Assembly (NCBI GenBank): GCA_943370385.1 | Contig: CALRQT020000001.1 | Span: 124,001 to 188,000, forward strand | Length of the DNA: 64,000 nt | From: BAIKAL-G1 sp943370385 | Lineage (GTDB): Bacteria; Cyanobacteriota; Cyanobacteriia; PCC-6307; Cyanobiaceae | Direction: 5' to 3' | In this document: positions 51,891 through 60,694 of the stretch, in pieces | Layout: each line of letters starts with the position of its first letter | Position numbering within the stretch: position 1 is the first letter of the stretch | The notes under the pieces: model-generated | What the model saw: the letters and a program-made list of their open reading frames with translations, nothing else | Told to the model about the DNA's origin: nothing | Databases searched by the model: none | Made by a program: the position numbers and the translations under genes

Positions 51891-52901
51891 TTGACAGGCC
51901 CAATCGTATCTATAGTGCTTCCCGTTTATAACTGCGAAAGATATCTTGGGGGTGCCATTGAAAGCGTAATTAGCCAAACATTTACATGCTTCGAGCTCAT
52001 CATTATCAATGATGGCTCTACCGACCAGTCCGCTGACGTCATAGCGGCCTTTCATGATAAGAGAATACGCGTATTGCACCAGGCCAATCAAGGCCTTGCA
52101 GCCACGCTGAATCGTGGAATTTCCTTGGCAAAAGGGAAGTATATAGCACGTCAGGATGCAGACGACCTATCCGATTGCAATCGACTTGCTTTGCAGGTGG
52201 CCTACATGGAGGACCATTCGGATTGCATTCTCCTCGGCTCCTGGGCCCAAATCATGGAGGTGGATCGTCTTGTAGAGCGTTTCCATCGCCATCCGGTTGA
52301 CGAGTTAATGCTTCGCTATCAGCTGTTGTTCAATAATCCATTCGTCCATAGCTCCGTACTCTTACGCCGTTCGGCACTGCTTGAGGTCGGTGGTTATACG
52401 ACCGATCCTGAACGACAACCCCCGGAAGACTATGAACTGTGGTCTCGGCTCTCCCGCATCGGCTCAGTGGCCAACATTGGCGAGGTTCTGCAGATCTACA
52501 GGGAGACTCCAGGAAGTATCTCCCGTCTAGGTCCGTCGCCATTCAAGCGCCGCCTAATCTTGTTCTGCGCGGAAAATATTGCTGCTGCAACTGGTCTCCC
52601 CAGCGATGACTCCTCCATTCGTGCCATTGCCACGTTGACCCATGGTGATGCTTCCGAACTGCAGCAGCGTCCAGACTTTGCTCGTATGAAGGACATTCTT
52701 CTGAACGCCATCAATAGTCTTGGCACTGGTGATTCGCTATTACCGTTACGTCAGGATGCCATCTCCCGAGTCCAGGGCATGCAGGCCGCTTGGATGATCC
52801 GCGAAACGCCTGCCTATCATTTGCTTAACCAGGTTGGGCCCCTGAGAAGCATGGCCAAACGGATCTGGCGCCTGACACGCTCGCTCAGGAAGCCGAAATG
52901 A
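51891..52901 (+). CDS. Family 2 glycosyltransferase
   Basis: A 336-residue GT-A enzyme, apparently from TTG 51891. It begins PIVSIVLPVYNCERYLGGAI, then CFELIIINDGSTDQSADVIA and LAKGKYIARQDADDLSDCNR with the DxD, followed by NPFVHSSVLLRRSALLEVGG and PPEDYELWSRLSRIG. The C-terminal 130 residues are helical. It is the first gene of a tightly overlapping operon (51.9-57.7 kb) and overlaps the epimerase start by 4 bp (ATGA). Confidence 0.9.
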   Translation: MTGPIVSIVLPVYNCERYLGGAIESVISQTFTCFELIIINDGSTDQSADVIAAFHDKRIRVLHQANQGLAATLNRGISLAKGKYIARQDADDLSDCNRLALQVAYMEDHSDCILLGSWAQIMEVDRLVERFHRHPVDELMLRYQLLFNNPFVHSSVLLRRSALLEVGGYTTDPERQPPEDYELWSRLSRIGSVANIGEVLQIYRETPGSISRLGPSPFKRRLILFCAENIAAATGLPSDDSSIRAIATLTHGDASELQQRPDFARMKDILLNAINSLGTGDSLLPLRQDAISRVQGMQAAWMIRETPAYHLLNQVGPLRSMAKRIWRLTRSLRKPK

Positions 52902-53833
52902 AGACCATCGTTATCGGTGGTGCCGGCTTCATCGGTTCCCTGGTCAGCCAGGCCCTGATTCAATCGGGCCGGGACATGACCATCGTCGGCCGTCCCCCCC
53001 GCCCCTCACACGTCATCGCTGGACTGTGCCTACCGCTGTGCCGATCTTGGCAACCGTGCCCAGATGCGGGAGATTCTCGAACCCGGCTGTGAGGTGATTG
53101 ACCTGGCCTATGCCACCGTTCCAAAGACCAGCTATGGCGACCCCCCTTTGATCTGCTCGCCGCCAACCTTCCTGGCAGCGTTTGCTTGCTGGAGGAGCCG
53201 ATGGCTGCATGTGTCCGCCGTCTGCTGCTGGTTTCTTCCGGCGGGACAGTGTATGGCCCTCCCCAAGTGCTGCCGATTCAGGAATCCCACCCGACGGCGC
53301 CTATCAGCCCCTACGGCATCATCAAGCTGACCATTGAACACTATGCCCTGATGTTTAATCACACCCGTGATCTGCCGGTGGTGATCGTACGCCCGGCAAA
53401 TGCTTACGGTGTGAATCAGCTCTCGCGCACTGGCCAGGGCGTCCTCGCTGCGGCCATCGACGCCATACTTTCTCGACAGGCGATCGAGATCTACGGAGAT
53501 TCAGGCACAATTCGCGATTACATTCATGTGGCCGATGTGGCTGATGGCATTCTTTCAGCCCTCAATTACGGGCTGGATGGTGAAATCTACAATCTCGGTA
53601 CCGGAGTCGGAGCGCGCAACCTGGATGTGATTTCCTTGCTACGACCACTAACGCAGGCCTGCGGCTATCCCATTCAAGTGAATCATCTACCCTCACGTCG
53701 ATTCGATGTAGAGGCAAATGTCCTCGACTGCCAGAAACTCCTTTTCATCTCCGGTTGGAGCGCACAGATTTCGATCCGGCAAGGTTTCGCCGAAATGTGG
53801 GATCATGCCTTAAGTAGCTCCTCCATTACCTGA
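52898..53833 (+). pseudogene. NAD-dependent sugar epimerase/dehydratase with two frameshifts
   Basis: Restored length is 311 residues. Frame 1 gives MKTIVIGGAGFIGSLVSQAL up to a C7 run at 52994-53000. The middle (TSSLDCAYRCADLGNRAQMR ... AYATVPKTSYGD) is in the next frame, and after a C6 run at 53141-53146 the original frame resumes with PFDLLAANLPGSVCLLEEPM and continues intact (SSGGTVYGPP, the SPYGIIKL active site, RPANAYGVNQLSRTGQG). One extra C in the first run and one missing C in the second would explain it. As read, no full product can be made; an internal start at 53186 would lack the NAD loop. Confidence 0.85.
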
Positions 53834-53863
53834 GGGCTTCCTCTGCACTTTCGATCCTGTCCC

Positions 53864-54637
53864 ATGGGAATACTTTCTCCGCTGAAGGCACTTCTGAAAT
53901 CTGCTTCTGCTCAGACGTCATCCCTTGGGCCCTTTCTAAGCATAGCCAACCCCTCACGAAATCCTGCCTGCAGCGAGTTTGAAGTCGATGGCTGGGCCAC
54001 CTCAGCGTTCGTCGCCCATACCCTTGTACCCCTGGTCGGTGTCCATCCGTTCCCTCTCCAGGAATTGATGTTGATGACAGCGACAGTCTGCCGATTTGAA
54101 CCCTCCTTGATCTTTGAATGGGGCACCAACATCGGCAAGTCGGCACGAATCTTTTATGAGATCTCCAAGTATTTCCATATCCCAACAGCCATCCACACCT
54201 GCGATCTCCCAGACGATGTCGACCATGTAGAGCACCCCCATGCCCAGCGCGGTGCGATGGTGCAGGGTCTGTCAGGTGTAACGCTCCACCAGGGCGACGG
54301 GTTGACCAAATCCCTCCGCCTCTGGGAAGCGGCGGGCCGTCCCGACCGACCCCTCTTCTTCCTTGATGGCGATCACAGCTACGCCAGTGTCAGGCGCGAG
54401 ATCGACGGGATCCTGGAAGCCGTGCCTGACCCCGTCCTGTTAATGCACGACACCTTCCTTCAGTCGTCGGAATCGGGATACAACATCGGGCCTCGCCGGG
54501 CTGTCGAGGAGTCCCTGGCCGCATATAAAGGTCGCTTCCATGCCGTTCACTCGGGGCTCAGCCTTCCTGGCATGAGCTTGCTGTATTCGACTGCACCCCC
54601 TGCGGCGAAGGCTGGCTCCAGCTCTCTCAACACATGA
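53864..54637 (+). CDS. Class I SAM-dependent methyltransferase (Methyltransf_24/CmcI-like)
   Basis: A 257-residue protein. Residues 75-120 hold a SAM-type core: PSLIFEWGTNIGKSARIFYE (motif I region) and TAIHTCDLPDDVDHV. RPLFFLDGDHSYASVRREID is the DGDHSY block typical of Methyltransf_24 and CmcI-type enzymes, and PVLLMHDTFLQSSESGYNIG follows. It would modify a sugar or other glycan building block. Its end overlaps the next glycosyltransferase start by 4 bp. Confidence 0.82.
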   Translation: MGILSPLKALLKSASAQTSSLGPFLSIANPSRNPACSEFEVDGWATSAFVAHTLVPLVGVHPFPLQELMLMTATVCRFEPSLIFEWGTNIGKSARIFYEISKYFHIPTAIHTCDLPDDVDHVEHPHAQRGAMVQGLSGVTLHQGDGLTKSLRLWEAAGRPDRPLFFLDGDHSYASVRREIDGILEAVPDPVLLMHDTFLQSSESGYNIGPRRAVEESLAAYKGRFHAVHSGLSLPGMSLLYSTAPPAAKAGSSSLNT

Positions 54638-55932
54638 AGATTCTCCACACGGTCGAGTCCTATCTACCGGCCCGTCATGGCATGTCTGAGGTAGTACGCC
54701 AGATCTCCGAACGACTCGTTCAGCGGGGCCATCAAGTCACCGTCGCCACGAGCAAAGACCAACAACGCCACGACAATCAGATTGAAGGCGTTGAGATCCG
54801 ATCCTTTGATGTTCATGGCAAGAGTGCGATTGGCGTCTGGGGCGATGTTCATGGCTACCAGAACTTTCTGCTCGACTTTAATCCAGATATCATTGTGAAC
54901 TTCGCGGCCCAACAATGGGCCACCGATCTCTCCCTGCCGCTGCTATCCAGGCTAAAAGCTCGCAAGGTGTTCGTACCAACAGGATTCTCTGCTCTCGCAG
55001 ATCCAATGTTTCGCAACTATTTCTCCGCGATGGGAGAGTGGATGCGCAGCTACGATGCCTGTGTCTTTCTTTCCGACTCCTACCGAGACATCGATTTTGC
55101 GCGCAGCGCAGGCATTGAATCGATCGCCATCATTCCAAATGGGGCAGCGGCCGAGGAATTCAATCGCTTGAAAGATTCTGGATTGCGTGAACGGCTAGGC
55201 ATCCCGGCAGATCACCAACTGATCCTGCATGTAGCTGGTTATCTCTCCGTTGCCAAGGGTCAGGCTGAAGCCGTTGAGATCTTCTCCCGCTCCTCCTTGA
55301 GCAAAGCCACGTTGCTGCTCGTCTGCCCCGATTTCAGCAAAGCAGCCACGAAAGCACTCACACCCAAGCAAATTCTTAAGGGTCTCTACCACATGGCCCG
55401 CGGCAAAGGCCTGCGTGGCATTGCCTTTCCCACCCAGCTGCAACTGTTGCGGCGATTTAGGCGCAAACGCAACAGAGCACATGATCGGCAGATTCTTGGG
55501 GTATCACTATCGCGTGAAGACACAATCAGTGCCTTTCTGGATACAGATCTGTTGTTGTTTCCATCGTGGATCGAATGTTCGCCCTTAGTGCTATTTGAGG
55601 CCTCAGCAGCACGAACCCCTTTTCTGGTTACAGATGTGGGCAACGCCAGCGAGATCATCCGCTGGACGGGTGGAGGGCGCCTACTCCCAGGCGTGCGCAG
55701 CAACGACCGGGAAGGCAGCGTGCAAGCCGATTTGGAGGCCGGCGCGCGCTGCCTCGACGGCCTAATGGCTGATCAACAGGTACGGGAGCAGATGGCAACA
55801 AGCGCCCATGAAGCCTGGCTTCGGCATTTCACCTGGTCGCGTATCGCCGAGCAATATGAACAGCTATACAGAACCCTGCTGGCCAATGAACCCATTCAGG
55901 GGCTATTCCCGCCACCCCAATCTCTCCAATGA
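54634..55932 (+). CDS. Family 4 glycosyltransferase
   Basis: A 432-residue GT-B enzyme: MKILHTVESYLPARHGMSEV, VRQISERLVQRGHQVTVATS, a middle acceptor domain with VFVPTGFSALADPMFRNYFS, and the donor domain HQLILHVAGYLSVAKGQAEA. The E-x7-E pair is in DLLLFPSWIECSPLVLFEAS and AARTPFLVTDVGNASEIIRW follows. It is part of a run in which successive genes overlap by 4 bp (ATGA), so it is translationally coupled to both neighbours. Confidence 0.92.
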   Translation: MKILHTVESYLPARHGMSEVVRQISERLVQRGHQVTVATSKDQQRHDNQIEGVEIRSFDVHGKSAIGVWGDVHGYQNFLLDFNPDIIVNFAAQQWATDLSLPLLSRLKARKVFVPTGFSALADPMFRNYFSAMGEWMRSYDACVFLSDSYRDIDFARSAGIESIAIIPNGAAAEEFNRLKDSGLRERLGIPADHQLILHVAGYLSVAKGQAEAVEIFSRSSLSKATLLLVCPDFSKAATKALTPKQILKGLYHMARGKGLRGIAFPTQLQLLRRFRRKRNRAHDRQILGVSLSREDTISAFLDTDLLLFPSWIECSPLVLFEASAARTPFLVTDVGNASEIIRWTGGGRLLPGVRSNDREGSVQADLEAGARCLDGLMADQQVREQMATSAHEAWLRHFTWSRIAEQYEQLYRTLLANEPIQGLFPPPQSLQ

Positions 55933-56822
55933 CGATCCAAGCGATCATCTTCTCCAAGGATCGCCCCCTGCAGCTGCATGCCACGCTTGCGTCCTTTGCC
56001 CTGAATGCAACGGACGCTGCCATAGTGCACATTCACGTGCTATGCCAAGCGTCAAACGAAGCCTATGCCCGTGGCTATGCCCAAGTGGCTGAAGAATTGG
56101 CCGGGCGGCTCCAGATCAACTGGGTCCAGGAAACGGATTTCAAAGTGGATCTGCTGGCAGTAATGCAGGTGCCGCGCTCATCCTCGCGGCGGCGGCGCCT
56201 GTGGGATTGGCTAACCCTTCGAAATCCTCGCCTGCGCAGCGACCATCTGCTGTTCCTGGTGGATGACAATCTCTTCATCCGTCCCTTCTGCCTGCAGCAG
56301 ATCGCCGACTCACTGAATGCCCATCCTGGCGCCATTGGCTTTTCGCTGCGCGTTGGCCGCAACACAACCAGTTGCTATTCCATGCAGTGCGAGCAACCAC
56401 TGCCACCATTTGAATCAGCTTCCCTAGGCCTTCGCTTTGATTGGTCAGGGCAGGTGGGTGATTTCGGCTACCCGCTGGAAGTGTCAAGTTCTGTCTACCG
56501 GTGTGCTGACTTGATACCCCTACTTCGCACTCTCCCCTACAACAATCCCAATCGCCTCGAACAAGCCCTATCAGCCGCCAGCGGTTTGTTCGCGCGCCGG
56601 CTGCCGTCACTGCTGTGCTTTGAGCAATCCGTGGCCTTTTGTGCACCTGTGAACAAGGTGCAATCGATTTTCGACAATCGTTCGGGAGCACAAGAGCAGT
56701 ACTCCAGCGAAGCCCTCAATACGCTGTTCCTGGATGGGTACCGCGTGAACGTTTCAGTTCTCAGTGAATTTGTACCAAGTGCAGCTCATGTTGAAATTGA
56801 ATTGCCCCTTTCGCGGCTGTGA
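55929..56822 (+). CDS. Glycosyltransferase-like protein (GT-A type)
   Basis: A 297-residue protein that opens TIQAIIFSKDRPLQLHATLA as in GT2-like enzymes and has HLLFLVDDNLFIRPFCLQQI, where VDDN stands for the metal-binding DxD. FDWSGQVGDFGYPLEVSSSV and RLEQALSAASGLFARRLPSL follow. The familiar DDGS loop of GT2 enzymes is missing, so the family placing is weaker than for its neighbours. It overlaps the preceding gene by 4 bp. Confidence 0.72.
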   Translation: MTIQAIIFSKDRPLQLHATLASFALNATDAAIVHIHVLCQASNEAYARGYAQVAEELAGRLQINWVQETDFKVDLLAVMQVPRSSSRRRRLWDWLTLRNPRLRSDHLLFLVDDNLFIRPFCLQQIADSLNAHPGAIGFSLRVGRNTTSCYSMQCEQPLPPFESASLGLRFDWSGQVGDFGYPLEVSSSVYRCADLIPLLRTLPYNNPNRLEQALSAASGLFARRLPSLLCFEQSVAFCAPVNKVQSIFDNRSGAQEQYSSEALNTLFLDGYRVNVSVLSEFVPSAAHVEIELPLSRL

Positions 56823-56841
56823 ACCCTTGCGTCATTGAGCA

Positions 56842-57675
56842 ATGAACGCATGCGAGCCTCCACTGTCCATCGCCACACTGATCTGCATGCGGGCTGGATC
56901 ACCTCTGGATTTTGCACTGAAAGCAATTCGCTCCACCGCAGCAAGTCTCACACATGGCGACATCATTCTGCTGCGAATTGATGGTGGTCTACCTACAGAT
57001 CTGGATCTCTTCCAGCAGGCAGCTGCTCCAGTCCCTCTGCGGCTACTGGGCTCTCAGCACCACCAAGGGCTTGCGGTCTGTCTCAATCAACTGATCGAAG
57101 AGGTGCTTCGCGATGAACGCTGGCAATTGATCGCACGCATGGATGCCGACGATGAATCACTGCTGGGACGCATGGAAACTCAGCGAATGTTTTTAGCCGA
57201 GCATCCTGATATTGACATCCTCGGTACGGCCTGCATCGAGGTGAATGAACATGGGGATTATTTGCAGACCAAGCGGATGCCGCTCAATCACGAAGCAATT
57301 GTTCGCAGTCTGCCACGCAGCAATCCGCTAAACCATCCCAGCGTCATGATCAGACGCCGTGTATTTGCTAGTGGACTTCGCTACCGCACTGATGCAAGTC
57401 GCACTGAAGACTACCACCTTTGGATTGATGCAGCCTCGAAGGGATTTAAATTTGCAAACCTATCCGAGCCCCTGCTTAATTTCAGAAGGGACAGTCGTTT
57501 CTTTAATCGGCGCGGGGGACTAAGGCAAGCGATTGCGGACTCAAATGTTCGCCTGCGCGCAATTCGCGTACTTGGCCGAACGAACCCAGTTGAACTTTTC
57601 TGGGTTTTTGCAGCCTTCGGAATGCGACTATTGCCTGGAAGATTACAAAAACTCGCATATTTCTGCCTGCGCTAA
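56842..57675 (+). CDS. Family 2 glycosyltransferase
   Basis: A 277-residue GT-A enzyme: LSIATLICMRAGSPLDFALK, DIILLRIDGGLPTDLDLFQQ, QLIARMDADDESLLGRMETQ with the DxD, then LPRSNPLNHPSVMIRRRVFA and TEDYHLWIDAASKGFKFANL. The start lacks a strict DDGS but keeps the overall plan. It is the last gene of the rightward operon, convergent with the broken rfbB behind it. Confidence 0.88.
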   Translation: MNACEPPLSIATLICMRAGSPLDFALKAIRSTAASLTHGDIILLRIDGGLPTDLDLFQQAAAPVPLRLLGSQHHQGLAVCLNQLIEEVLRDERWQLIARMDADDESLLGRMETQRMFLAEHPDIDILGTACIEVNEHGDYLQTKRMPLNHEAIVRSLPRSNPLNHPSVMIRRRVFASGLRYRTDASRTEDYHLWIDAASKGFKFANLSEPLLNFRRDSRFFNRRGGLRQAIADSNVRLRAIRVLGRTNPVELFWVFAAFGMRLLPGRLQKLAYFCLR

Positions 57676-57704
57676 GCAAGGAGGAGCGATGCAAGGCGAA
57701 CCCG

Positions 57705-58358
57705 TTAGAGGCTTGAGAACATCTCATTTCCGGCCACCAAACCAATCCGTTGCCTCTGATACACGGCTTGCACACTCACCAAGTCGCACCAGCTGTAGTT
57801 TTCGTCATACCACCGCACCGTCGCCTGCAAACCTTTCTCAAAACTGTGGCGCGGACTCCAGCCCAGCTCCGCCGTGATCCTGGCCGCATCGATCGCATAG
57901 CGCCAATCATGGCCGGGACGGTCTGTCACCGGCGTGATCAGCCGAGCATGCGGCGCACCCTGAGGCCGCAGCTCATCCATCAGGGTGCAGATCGCTTCCA
58001 CCACCTGTTTGTTGGTGCGCTCACTCGGGCTCCCGTGAATGCCAGTACCACCAACGCAATAGTTCTCACCCAGCCGCTCCCGCGTGGCCGCCAGCAGCAA
58101 CGCCTCCACGTGATCTTCCACATAAAGCCAATCGCGCACGTTGGCACCGTCTCCGCAGAAGGGAATCGGCTCACCAGCCACGGCCTTGAGGATCACCACC
58201 GGGATCAGCTTCTCGGGAAACTGCCAGGGGCTGTATTTGTTGGAGCAGTTGGTAAGCACCACCGTCAGTCCGTAGGTGTGGTGCCAAGCGTGCACCAGAT
58301 GGTCGCTGGCCGCCTTGCTGGCGGATTTGGGGGAACGGGGGTCGTAGGGGGTAGTTTT
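57705..58358 (-). pseudogene. rfbB: 5'-truncated dTDP-glucose 4,6-dehydratase (rfbB)
   Basis: The C-terminal two thirds of RfbB are in one frame: TTPYDPRSPKSASKAASDHL, VHAWHHTYGLTVVLTNCSNK, GANVRDWLYVEDHVEALLLA and GHDWRYAIDAARITAELGWS. A TAG at 58359-58361 stands right before KTTPYDP, and the NAD-binding first 150 or so residues are missing upstream. The active-site Tyr of the usual SPYSASK is Lys here (SPKSASK), so even the remaining part should be inactive. A distal start (58295) could give a 196-residue product. Confidence 0.85.
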
Positions 58359-59131
58359 CTAAAAGGGGCACGTGGCCTCCAGAGAATCAAACACCCAACA
58401 TCCCGGTGAGCTTGACCGCCGGCTGAGGTTGAGCCGAAAGGGACCAAAATCTTTACAACTTGTACATATTTTTCTGACACCCCAGAACTGCTGATCGACT
58501 GCGCCAATGGCAGCACCGGCTCCTGGTTGGCGCCCCAGATTGCTGTCCTTGATTCCACTGATGCCAGGATAGTTTACTTGTTCTATCCTGGCATCAGGGT
58601 TTTGCCGCCCTACTCCTCGCCCTGATCACCCTGTTTACCAATTAGACCCATGATGACCTCCTGGGAGCCGCTTCCTTTGACCTACTGCAGCAAGCAGGAC
58701 TTCCTTGTATCGCTGCCGCCGTGGCGACGGCCCTAGAACAACAAGTTGGCATCCAACGATCGACGTCGACGTGGAGCGCTACCCGATCGAGCAGCGGCTG
58801 TTGTCGATGACCGGCGGAGTCGATAACGACTCGAGAAACAGGACGACTGGCTCGACAAGCTCAGGACAAACGTGTCCAGCGCAGCCACCATCTCGACCCC
58901 TCCGAACGCCATGCCAGGCGAGTCCGAGATGGGATCTCGCTGCCTGAGGAGTACGGGGGAATGGCAAAAGGCTCCGTTCCCTGTCGCGGCGCTTAGGCCG
59001 GTGGCCTCGTGAGCGCCGCTGGTGGCTTAATCCCCCGGATTGCAAGGAAACTCCACCAGCAGATCCATACCCCCATCCTCGCGGCTCCTGAGTGATCTAA
59101 ATTGAATTCAGGGCGGTGCTGGCCTAGAAGC
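58359..59131. other. Gene-poor 773 bp junction with decayed sequence
   Basis: No intact gene is seen. The plus strand at about 58488-58560 reads ELLIDCANGSTGSWLAPQIA, faintly like a phosphohexomutase core; this may be chance. A perfect 14 bp inverted repeat follows (58559-58596). From 58,830 the plus frame RVQRSHHLDPSERHARRVRD runs into a 43 bp segment found again beyond the hicBA pair. It looks like a graveyard between the polysaccharide locus and the toxin-antitoxin island. Confidence 0.5.
58559..58596. repeat. Perfect 14 bp inverted repeat with 10-base loop
   Basis: TGATGCCAGGATAG (58559-58572) and CTATCCTGGCATCA (58583-58596) are exact reverse complements around TTTACTTGTT. The stem could act as a strong factor-free terminator in either direction (without T-run), a recombination site, or the end of a lost mobile element. 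Confidence 0.75.
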
Positions 59132-59341
59132 ATGAACCTTAATCTCGAAGTGGAACAGGAGGACGACGGCCGCTGGCTGTCAGAAGTGGTTGAGCTTCCT
59201 GGTGCCCTGGCCTATGGCGCCTCGGCTGATGAGGCCATGGCCAAAGCGGAAGCATTGGCCTTGAGGGCCCTTGCTGAACAGCTGGAGCATGGTGAAGTGC
59301 TACCTCTGCCGATCACTCTCTCGGTCCCGGCGGCTGCATGA
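59132..59341 (+). CDS. hicB: HicB-like antitoxin
   Basis: A 69-residue protein from the ATG at 59132: NLNLEVEQEDDGRWLSEVVE, LPGALAYGASADEAMAKAEA and LALRALAEQLEHGE form the partial RNase-H-like HicB fold. There is no separate DNA-binding domain at the C-terminus, so its repressor ability is unclear. It precedes and overlaps hicA by 4 bp (ATGA); antitoxin-first order is common in cyanobacterial HicBA pairs. Confidence 0.88.
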   Translation: MNLNLEVEQEDDGRWLSEVVELPGALAYGASADEAMAKAEALALRALAEQLEHGEVLPLPITLSVPAAA

Positions 59342-59550
59342 GTGTTTGGCCTGCTGTGAAGGCGAAACGGGTTTTAGCAGCCCCGTTTCGCCTGGGCTGG
59401 GAACAGAAACAGCAGACCGGCTCCCATCGCACTCTTTCCAGAGACGAGTGGCCTGATGTGGTCTTCGCCTTTCACGACGGCGCGGAGATCGGACCACGTA
59501 TGTTGGCCCGCCTTGCTAAGAACACGGGCCTGAAGCCTGAAGACCTTTGA
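59338..59550 (+). CDS. hicA: HicA-like mRNA interferase toxin
   Basis: A 70-residue protein with the double-stranded-RNA-binding-like HicA fold. The key motif RLGWEQKQQTGSHRTLSRDE carries the catalytic His of GSHR, and EIGPRMLARLAKNTGLKPED is the usual last helix. It would cleave mRNA in the absence of HicB. The stop TGA is at 59548-59550. Confidence 0.88.
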   Translation: MSVWPAVKAKRVLAAPFRLGWEQKQQTGSHRTLSRDEWPDVVFAFHDGAEIGPRMLARLAKNTGLKPEDL

Positions 59551-59802
59551 TCATCATATTCTGATCAAAACGTCCAAGCTAGTTTGCGACGCCCTGAGCC
59601 TTAGCCTGTTCATTAGCTACCTGCCGCGGCGCTAAGAGCTACTTGAAGCCCAAAGAAGCCAAGCTTCAGTTCGTCAAGGACGGCCAAATCTTGTCCAACT
59701 CCGAGACATGATCTCGCTGCTTGAGGAGTACGGGGGATTGGCATGAACTCCTCACTCCTGCCGCGGCGCCCAGGCCGATGGCGTCACAGGGTTCAGCCCA
59801 GC

Positions 59803-60147
59803 TCAGCCCAGTTCCAGCCAGCTGCGCAGGGCCAGATCAAGTTCAGCTAAGGCTGCGGTGTCTAACTGTCCCACCACAGCGCCGATGGCGGCAGTGGGCA
59901 CTGAGAACAGCTTGTCGGCCATGAGTTGCGAAGGCTTCAGCAGCCCATTGGTGCCACTGGGGTCCACAGGAATCCGCACCAGTGGGGCGACCAGCAGGGT
60001 GCTGGTGAGTGGGCAGAGCGTCACACTTGGATGGCCCTTGAGCCAGCGGTTGGCCTGCACCACCACCGCCGGCCTTGGTTTGCCGGCATACACCCCAGAA
60101 CTGGCGACAGTCACGATCAGCCCCCGCAGCAGAACAAGCGCCGTCAT
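59803..60147 (-). CDS. MazF/PemK-family endoribonuclease toxin
   Basis: A 114-residue protein from the ATG at 60147: LLRGLIVTVASSGVYAGKPR, then PAVVVQANRWLKGHPSVTLC, PLTSTLLVAPLVRIPVD and LKPSQLMADKLFSVPTAAIG. KPRPAVVVQ is the typical MazF beta-strand with the catalytic Arg, and SxLMADK follows as in chromosomal family members. It overlaps its ribbon-helix-helix antitoxin by 4 bp and is transcribed after it. Confidence 0.9.
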   Translation of the reverse strand: MTALVLLRGLIVTVASSGVYAGKPRPAVVVQANRWLKGHPSVTLCPLTSTLLVAPLVRIPVDPSGTNGLLKPSQLMADKLFSVPTAAIGAVVGQLDTAALAELDLALRSWLELG

Positions 60148-60371
60148 GCGGTCCAATCAGCCCAGTCGGGAAGTTGTTCGCTCCAGTTGGCTGAATCGTC
60201 GGCTGCGGCAATCAAGGCCGACTGACGCTGCGCTTCATCGGTGGTGCTGAAGCGCTGCACATACTGCGCGATCGCCTCCCGCACGCAAGCGCTGCGGCTT
60301 TTGCCCATGCTGCGCGCCAGCTGGTCGAGCTGCTGCTCCAGCTCCGGTTCAACCCGCACGCCGATTGCCAT
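60144..60371 (-). CDS. Ribbon-helix-helix (CopG-like) antitoxin
   Basis: A 75-residue protein starting MAIGVRVEPELEQQLDQLAR, then SMGKSRSACVREAIAQYVQR. This is a full RHH DNA-binding domain (beta-strand IGVRV, then two helices). The acidic tail DDSANWSEQLPDWADWTA would cover the MazF active site. The ATG at 60371 is used; a GTG one codon upstream is possible. It is a predicted autorepressor of the pair. Confidence 0.88.
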   Translation of the reverse strand: MAIGVRVEPELEQQLDQLARSMGKSRSACVREAIAQYVQRFSTTDEAQRQSALIAAADDSANWSEQLPDWADWTA

Positions 60372-60694
60372 CACGTCTCCCGTTTCAAGTTGTTTAACGT
60401 CATGTTCAACACCTTAGCGTCTTGTCTTGTCTCCTTTCGCTGATGCCTCTTTGCCCCCTGGCCCCAGACAGGCGCCGCCCAGTTCGACGCTGCCACCAGC
60501 GTGCTCGCCCACCGGGGGTTGTGGGGTGTAGGGCTCGGCAGGGTCCAGGGCCACGTCAAGGCTGTAACCGCCGGCGGATCTGAGAGGCAGTTCCTTCTTG
60601 CCGTTGTCTCTGCCACCGCCTTGGCGACGGCTAAGGCCCACTATTGGTGCAGCACGAAAACAGGGCTAACCTGGGGTTGTCTCCCTCTCTCGTC
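60372..60694. other. Intergenic 323 bp between two toxin-antitoxin pairs
   Basis: Open frames on both strands lack ribosome-binding sites and family signals. The left part should hold the leftward promoter of the RHH-MazF pair, the right part the rightward promoter of the AbrB-like pair. No T-run terminator was seen. Confidence 0.5.

Larger units (their letters stand above)
58924..59743 (+). repeat. Direct repeats (43 bp, 58924-58966 and 59701-59743) flanking hicBA
   Basis: The two 43-base copies differ at 5 positions by eye. In frame they read VRDGISLPEEYGGMA and LRDMISLLEEYGGLA followed by TGA, so both are likely decayed C-termini of one protein family that I do not recognise. The second copy continues upstream as QASVRQGRPNLVQ. 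They bracket the HicB-HicA pair, about 777 bp apart. Confidence 0.65.

Noticed and set aside
60371..60641. Minus-strand frames of 75-81 codons upstream of the RHH antitoxin
   Set aside because: No family signal; the two frames overlap each other, and the region is better explained as promoter space.
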